This document shows, piece after piece, positions 5,752 through 9,695 of a stretch of DNA of 9,695 nt (positions within the stretch are counted from its first letter, which is position 1; each line of letters starts with the position of its first letter). The DNA is from DASPXK01 sp035637315 (GTDB taxonomy: Bacteria; Chloroflexota; UBA6077; JACCZL01). Below the pieces are notes generated by a model. That model was not told the origin of the DNA. It worked only from the letters and a program-made list of their open reading frames with translations, and did not search any database. The DNA lies in assembly GCA_035637315.1 (NCBI GenBank), contig DASPXK010000362.1:1-9695 (forward strand). Direction: 5' to 3'. The translations under genes and the position numbers were made by a program.

Positions 5752-7848
5752 TTGCGCCAAGGATCCACGCCAGGCTGGGCCTCAAATCGAGCTCGTCCGC
5801 ATCCAGCGTCTTCCCTGGGTGACGCGGGACTGGCCGCCGCGGCCTTTGTCGGCCTGCTGATTGGCCTGATGATCCTGGTGGTCTTCGGTGTCCAGGCGGC
5901 CTACGCCGGCCGGATGTACCCGGGCGTGCGAGCCCTGGGCGTCGGCGTGGGCGGCCAGTCGCGAGACGACGCCCGAGCGATGCTCGAACGTCGGGCAGCC
6001 GAGATGGCTAACCGATCGATCACGATCGGGTACCAGGAGCAGCGCTGGACCGTGGCCGGCCAACATCTCGGCGTGCGGACCGACGTTAGCCCGGTCCTGG
6101 AGGAGGCCTACGGGCTCGGCCGGCAGGGCAATCCAGTCTCCAGGTTGTTTCTGCAGTTTGGCCTGCTGATCAACGGCCCAGCCTACGAAGTCCGCGCCCC
6201 CGCCTACGAGCGATCGACGCTGGATGCCTTCATGCAAGCGCTCGCGGGCGCGGTAGACCGGCCAGTCCAGGACGCCAGGCTTGCTATCCGTCCCGAGGGC
6301 AGAGCCGACTTCACGGAGGCACAGACTGGTCGGCTGCTTCAGGTTGATGCGACTCGTCGACGGCTCGAAGAGGCGCTCGCCCACCCCGAAGTTATCTACG
6401 TGGACCTCGTCGTGGAAGAGACGGCTCCTCGTGTGACATCCAGCGATCTCGCGCCCACGCGGGCGAAGGCCGAGGCGCTCTTGAGCGGCCCGATCGCCCT
6501 GAAGTTCCAGGACTCGGAATGGCAGTTGAGCACCCAGCAGCTTGCCGCGATGGCCGTGGTCGACTCCGAGCGTGGCGTGGCGTTGAATCGTGAGGCCGTT
6601 AGCACCTGGGCGAGCCAACTCGCCGAGCAAGTCAACGGCCAGCCCCAGAACGCGCGCTTCACCTGGTCGGGTGGCAACCTATCGCTGCTACGGCCCGGCA
6701 AGGACGGTCGCGAGCTCAACGTCAGCCAGATGGTCGAGCTGGTGATAGCCAGGGCGCTCGGGCCAGAACGCAGCATCACGCTGCCGGTCGGCGTGACCAG
6801 ACCCGAGGTCGCGACCGAGGATGGCGCGAAGCTGAACATCAAGGGCTCGATCGAGATATCGCGGACCTCGTTCGCCGGCGCCTCGCCCCCGAAACGCCAC
6901 AACATTGGCCTGGCCACCGAGCGCTTGAACGGGACGGTGGTCCCGCCGGGCAAGCTCTTCTCCTTCAATCGAGAGGTCGGCTCCACCAGCCTGGACAACG
7001 GCTACCGGCTTGGCTGGGGAATCGCCAACGCCGGCACGAGTGTCAGGACTGTGCCTTCGGTCGCGGGCGGCATCTGCCAGGTTGCCACGACTCTGTTCCA
7101 CACCGTGTTCTGGGCTGGCTACCAACTGGAGGAGCGTAACTACCACCTCTACTGGATCCCCGGCTACACGTCCAAGGGGGTCGAGGGCCTGGACGCGACC
7201 GTGGATGAGGAAGGTGGCCTCGACTTGCAGTTCTACAACAACACCGAGGACTACTTGCTGATCCAGTCGTGGGTCGAGGGGTCCAGCGTGGTCTTTGGTC
7301 TGTACGGGAACAAGCCTGACTGGGTCGTGAAGGTCACTCCGGGCGAACGGACGGACGTGGTCGACGCAAGCAAGGACCAGATCGTCGAAGACGAGCCAAC
7401 CCTTCCGCTCGGCCAGCGGCTGGCGGTGGAGGGAGCACAGGACGGGTTCAAGATGGCCGTCGTTCGAACGGTCACCCGCGGGAGCGATGTTCGGACCCTG
7501 CGGCTGTCGAGCACGTATCGGCCCTCCCGAAACGTGACCCTGGTGGGAACGGGCGGCCGACCGGCCGGACCTTCGCAGGTGGTTCGGAACGAGGCGACAC
7601 GCGGGGCGGACTCGACGCCGACGCCACGCGCGTCGGTGACGCCGGGGCCCATGCCGACCGCTGCGGCTCCCGCGGTCGGCACGCCGGTCCGCAATCCAAC
7701 CAACACCCCGGCGCCTGCTCTGCCAGGCCCGGCCCAACCCACCGCCACACCGCCGGCGCCAAGCAAGCCACTTTTCCAACCGGCCCAGCTACCGGCCCCC
7801 GCCACGCCGACCCGCGCCCCAGCCGCCGCCACCCCTTCCCGACGATAG
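5752..7848 (+). CDS. Membrane-anchored VanW-domain protein with G5 domain and Pro/Thr-rich tail
   Basis: 698 residues from TTG 5752. GGGAAGG at 5731-5737 is rather far upstream (14 nt), so the start is not certain. Domains: a short basic N-terminus; a signal anchor at about 26-51 (FVGLLIGLMILVVFGVQAAYAG); one or two putative peptidoglycan-binding PG_binding_4-type domains between about 58 and 340 (MYPGVRALGVGVGG, SRDDARAML, RPGKDGRELN); the VanW domain at about 370-520, with ISRTSFAG, FSFNREVGSTSLDNGY and the hallmark VAGGICQVATTLFHTVFWAG; a G5-like domain at about 540-602 (LPLGQRLAVEGAQDGFK to NVTLVGTGG); and a disordered tail rich in Pro, Thr and Ala (about 604-698). The protein should sit outside the membrane and contact the cell wall. 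VanW proteins are named from vancomycin clusters, but most are chromosomal and of unknown activity. No van genes are here, so resistance is not implied. It has its own promoter and is convergent with the next gene. Confidence 0.9.
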   Translation: MRQGSTPGWASNRARPHPASSLGDAGLAAAAFVGLLIGLMILVVFGVQAAYAGRMYPGVRALGVGVGGQSRDDARAMLERRAAEMANRSITIGYQEQRWTVAGQHLGVRTDVSPVLEEAYGLGRQGNPVSRLFLQFGLLINGPAYEVRAPAYERSTLDAFMQALAGAVDRPVQDARLAIRPEGRADFTEAQTGRLLQVDATRRRLEEALAHPEVIYVDLVVEETAPRVTSSDLAPTRAKAEALLSGPIALKFQDSEWQLSTQQLAAMAVVDSERGVALNREAVSTWASQLAEQVNGQPQNARFTWSGGNLSLLRPGKDGRELNVSQMVELVIARALGPERSITLPVGVTRPEVATEDGAKLNIKGSIEISRTSFAGASPPKRHNIGLATERLNGTVVPPGKLFSFNREVGSTSLDNGYRLGWGIANAGTSVRTVPSVAGGICQVATTLFHTVFWAGYQLEERNYHLYWIPGYTSKGVEGLDATVDEEGGLDLQFYNNTEDYLLIQSWVEGSSVVFGLYGNKPDWVVKVTPGERTDVVDASKDQIVEDEPTLPLGQRLAVEGAQDGFKMAVVRTVTRGSDVRTLRLSSTYRPSRNVTLVGTGGRPAGPSQVVRNEATRGADSTPTPRASVTPGPMPTAAAPAVGTPVRNPTNTPAPALPGPAQPTATPPAPSKPLFQPAQLPAPATPTRAPAAATPSRR

Positions 7849-7873
7849 GGAGCGGCATGTGCCGTGCCCTACG

Positions 7874-8284
7874 TCACGGCGTCGCGCCGTCGAGATCCTT
7901 CGCTTCGCTCAGGAGGCCACCGGCGACCCCGTCAGCCTGGTCACCCTCCTCGAAGAGGCGATACAGGCCGTAGTCCATCAGGATCAGCATCTGCTCTTCG
8001 CGGCTGGACTCCTGCGGAAAGTCGATCCGCACGTGGACGCCGGGGATCGACCGAAAGCCACGGTCGATGCTGTTGATGCACTGCACGACCTCACGCCCCG
8101 TCAGGGACGCGCCTTTCCGAGTGCGCCAGGACCAGGTCTTTGTTCGCCCGTCGTCGTACCGATAGTGGACTGCGGCGGTGTAGCGCCGACCACGACGGAT
8201 CACGGCGGCGGTGGCCTCAACCCGGTCGCCGTTGACGCGCCACAGCTTCATGAACCGATCGCGGCTCAGGTCGATCTGGAACAA
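7874..8284 (-). CDS. Conserved-looking small protein of unknown function (136 aa)
   Basis: I do not recognise this family. The frame runs from TTG 8284 (GAGG about 8 nt upstream, and a promoter-like pair at 8331-8360) to a TGA at 7876-7874; an alternative start is ATG 8251, giving 125 residues. The product is soluble, with no signal peptide or membrane span. The first half looks like a beta-sheet of alternating residues (MKLWRVNGDRVEATAAVIRR, RYTAAVHYRYDDGRTKTWSW), with many Arg and Trp. The second half (EVVQCINSIDRGF, VHVRIDF, REEQMLILMDYGLYRLFEE) looks mixed alpha/beta. The last 20 residues are acidic and probably disordered. Codon use fits the window and the opposite strand has no sensible product, so I judge it real. 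It is flanked by convergent vanW-like and divergent tenA genes, which give no hint of function. Confidence 0.7.
   Translation of the reverse strand: MFQIDLSRDRFMKLWRVNGDRVEATAAVIRRGRRYTAAVHYRYDDGRTKTWSWRTRKGASLTGREVVQCINSIDRGFRSIPGVHVRIDFPQESSREEQMLILMDYGLYRLFEEGDQADGVAGGLLSEAKDLDGATP
7876..7890. terminator. Perfect GC hairpin between convergent genes
   Basis: ACGGCG (7876-7881) and CGCCGT (7885-7890) pair perfectly over 6 bp around a TCG loop. It covers the last codons of the minus-strand gene and follows the VanW stop by 27 nt. No T-run follows on either strand, so it is at best a weak bidirectional terminator. Confidence 0.3.
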
Positions 8285-8330
8285 GCTCGACCTCGCGGGC
8301 GGGGCTCGCTTCGGGGGCGAAGTGGTGCCG

Positions 8331-8360
8331 ATTGTACAATGTGCCGCTCGCTTCGACCAA
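8331..8360 (-). promoter_or_regulatory. Promoter with palindromic -10 upstream of the unknown gene
   Basis: On the minus strand TTGGTC (8360-8355), 18 nt, then TACAAT (8336-8331). The -10 forms half of a perfect 10-bp palindrome, ATTGTACAAT (8331-8340), which could be an operator or could simply offer a -10 in both directions. The predicted start is near 8324, about 40 nt before the TTG at 8284. Confidence 0.45.
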
Positions 8361-8379
8361 CCAACCCACCCACCCCAGC

Positions 8380-8402
8380 CGCCCTCCCTAAAGGGAAGGG
8401 CG
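8380..8402. repeat. GC-rich palindrome between the unknown gene and tenA
   Basis: CGCCCT (8380-8385) with CCCT (8386-8389 region) faces AGGG-A-AGGGCG (ending 8402), an imperfect hairpin with one extra A and a very short loop. With its CACCCCAGCC lead-in it resembles the same class of dispersed palindromes as 2886-2909. The remainder of 8285-8449 holds the promoter above and no visible thiamine (THI-box) riboswitch. Confidence 0.45.
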
Positions 8403-8449
8403 AGCTAGTCGCGAGGTTTCGATGTTGTGGGACGAGAGGCCGCTAGGCC

Positions 8450-9106
8450 ATGACTGAGCGGTTCAGCGATGAGCTATGGCAGCAGGCCGGGCCGATCTGG
8501 CGGGCGATCCAGGCACACCCGTTTCTGAACGAGCTTCGGGCCGGCGTCCTGCCGATCGAGACGTTCCGCTTTTACGTTGCCCAGGACTACCACTACCTGG
8601 AGGCCTTCGCGCGCTCGGTGGCCACTGCGCTGGCGAAGGCGCCCACGCCGGAGGCGCTCGAGGCGCTTTCTCGGCGCGTCCTTACTCCTATCGAGCGGCC
8701 TCTGCACGAGCGGCTGTTCAGCCTAGCCGGGCTGGAGGCGACCGCGGTGCAGACGGCGGTGGTAGCGCCAACGAACCTCGCGTACCAGAACCACATGCTT
8801 GCGACGGCGGCCCGAGGCGGCCTGGGCGAGACGGCCGCGGCGCTGCTGCCGTGCCCCTGGACGTATCACGAGCTGGGCGCCCTGCTGGGCAACCTCGACC
8901 ATCAAGTCTATGGCGAGTGGGCGCGCTTCTACTCCGAGGGCCTGTTGGCGGAGAGCGCTCGCGCCTGGCGGGAGCTGGTCGACCAGGAGGCAGAGGAGGT
9001 GGGCCGGCGCACCCGAGACGCGATGCGCGAAGCATTCCTGCTGAGCTTTCGGTACGAATACATGTTCTGGGACGCCGCCTACAAGCGCGAGTCCTGGCCG
9101 ATCTGA
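8450..9106 (+). CDS. tenA: Aminopyrimidine aminohydrolase / thiaminase II
   Basis: Hydrolyses 4-amino-5-aminomethyl-2-methylpyrimidine, a thiamine breakdown product, to the hydroxymethyl pyrimidine used again for thiamine; it can also cleave thiamine. Cytoplasmic, all-helical, usually a tetramer. 218 residues from ATG 8450 (GAGAGG at 8434-8439), a normal length for the family. Key residues match Bacillus TenA well: HPFLNELRAGVLP (23-35), Asp46 and Tyr49 in FYVAQDYHYL, Tyr112 in NLAYQNHM, the catalytic Cys135 in LLPCPWTYHELG with Tyr139, and Glu203 in RYEYMFWDAAY near the C-terminus. The presence of Cys135 puts it in the TenA_C class. It stands alone: no thiD, thiE or thiM adjoins, and I see no TPP riboswitch upstream. 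The sugar permease gene that follows is on the other strand. Confidence 0.95.
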   Translation: MTERFSDELWQQAGPIWRAIQAHPFLNELRAGVLPIETFRFYVAQDYHYLEAFARSVATALAKAPTPEALEALSRRVLTPIERPLHERLFSLAGLEATAVQTAVVAPTNLAYQNHMLATAARGGLGETAAALLPCPWTYHELGALLGNLDHQVYGEWARFYSEGLLAESARAWRELVDQEAEEVGRRTRDAMREAFLLSFRYEYMFWDAAYKRESWPI

Positions 9107-9110
9107 CTCC

Positions 9111-9123
9111 CCGCCGGGGGCGG
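9111..9123. terminator. Short GC hairpin between tenA and the permease gene
   Basis: CCGCC (9111-9115) and GGCGG (9119-9123) pair around GGG, in the 18-bp gap between two converging genes. Without a T-run it is only a weak candidate for a shared terminator. Confidence 0.35.
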
Positions 9124-9124
9124 A

Positions 9125-9695
9125 TTAGCCCTTGATGGCTCCGCTCAGGACGCCCTTGGTGAAGTAACGCTGCAGGAACGGGTACACCAGCAGGATCGGC
9201 ACCATCGCAACCACCAGCACCGCCATGTGCATGGCCTCCGACGGTGGGATGCCAGCTTCGTCGCCCGGTACCGCGGCCCCCGGCAGCGGGCTTCCCTGCA
9301 CCACGTAGTTGCGCAGCACCAGCTGTAGCGGCCACATGCTGTTGTTGTTGAGGTACAGCATCGCGTTGAAGAAGGCGTTCCAGTAGGCCACCGCGTAGAA
9401 GAGCGCCACCACCGCGAGCACCGCCCCCGACAGCGGCAGGACGATCCGCGTCAGGATGCGCAGGTCGCCCGCCCCGTCAATCCTGGCGCTGTCAATCAAC
9501 TCCTGCGGGATACCCATGAAGAATTGGCGCATCACGACCAGGTTGAAGGCGCTGATCATGACCGGTAGGATCAGCGCGGCGTAGGTGTTCAGCAGGCCGA
9601 GCTGCTTGACCACCAGGTAGTTCGGGATGATCCCGGGCGTGAACAGTAGAGTGGGTCGCCAGGCTGGTGGCCACCACGGTGATGAACGGGTAGAT
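9125..9695 (-). pseudogene. Carbohydrate ABC transporter permease (MalG/LplC family), apparently disrupted and cut by window edge
   Basis: The C-terminal half is intact, reading from about 9649 to a TAA at 9127-9125: LLFTPGIIPNYLVVKQLGLL, the membrane-loop PVMISAFNLVVMRQFFMGIP, and the EAA loop PQELIDSARIDGAGDLRILTRIVLP that docks on the ATPase. After that come further spans and the family end FLQRYFTKGVLSGAIKG. The family's N-terminal segment, IYPFITVVATSLA, is also present, but in a different frame at 9695-9654. The roughly 90 residues that normally separate these two parts are missing. The sequence therefore shows a deletion of about 270 bp with a frame change near 9650-9654. The C-terminal frame is open to the edge, but its first residues there do not resemble the family. 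A GTG at 9613 gives a 162-residue remnant. Either a true pseudogene or an assembly join; partner permease, binding protein and ATPase would lie beyond the window. Confidence 0.75.

Noticed and set aside
4504..5760. 418-codon open frame on the minus strand
   Set aside because: It runs antisense to the repeat array, folB and the dUTPase gene, whose products are clearly recognisable. Its translation is low-complexity Arg/Pro/Ser, typical of a shadow in high-GC DNA.
6688..7779. 363-codon open frame on the minus strand
   Set aside because: Antisense to the VanW/G5 gene, with no family-like motif; a high-GC shadow.
5752..7848. Vancomycin resistance gene cluster
   Set aside because: Only a VanW domain is present; there is no VanH, VanA/B ligase, VanX or two-component regulator.
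8285..8449. TPP riboswitch before tenA
   Set aside because: No THI-box core such as CTGAGA with its partner helices is visible in the gap.

Overview
The window is high-GC bacterial DNA with compact genes on both strands and several GTG/TTG starts. No ribosomal RNA or other phylogenetic marker is complete enough to place it firmly. The mix of genes suggests a Chloroflexota-like organism (or a related high-GC soil or thermophile lineage): an archaeal-type dUTPase next to folB, a membrane-anchored VanW/G5 protein with a Pro/Thr-rich tail, an LplC/YtcP-like sugar permease and an amicyanin-like cupredoxin. That placement is inference only. The content is mostly ordinary chromosomal housekeeping. 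I see no phage, plasmid, CRISPR or defence island and no clear new multi-gene system.

Layout: (1) 1-1678, minus strand: lepA (elongation factor 4), cut by the left edge. Its leader carries an extended -10 promoter and a strong two-tier stem-loop. (2) 1809-2847, plus strand: a divergent two-gene operon of small membrane proteins, a holin-X-like protein and a DUF3618/DUF4235-like protein, with overlapping reading frames. (3) 2848-2930: hairpins and a dispersed-type GC-rich repeat. (4) 2940-3810, minus strand: the decayed remains of a PaaK-type phenylacetate-CoA ligase. (5) 4018-4479, plus strand: a secreted blue-copper protein. (6) 4516-4698: a 36-bp tandem repeat array with an inverted copy. 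(7) 4726-5645, plus strand: folB (dihydroneopterin aldolase) and a dUTPase gene, probably one operon. (8) 5667-7848, plus strand: a promoter followed by a 698-aa VanW/G5 cell-wall protein. (9) 7874-8284, minus strand: a small protein of unknown function. (10) 8450-9106, plus strand: tenA (aminopyrimidine aminohydrolase, thiamine salvage). (11) 9125-9695, minus strand: an ABC sugar transporter permease that looks broken near 9650 and also runs off the right edge.

The genes fall into independent units rather than one pathway. folB and the dUTPase gene are both nucleotide/folate housekeeping. tenA salvages thiamine pyrimidine. VanW/G5 and the holin-like pair concern the cell envelope. The points most worth a second look are the two degraded genes, the folB-proximal repeat array, the lepA leader structure and the archaeal-type dUTPase.
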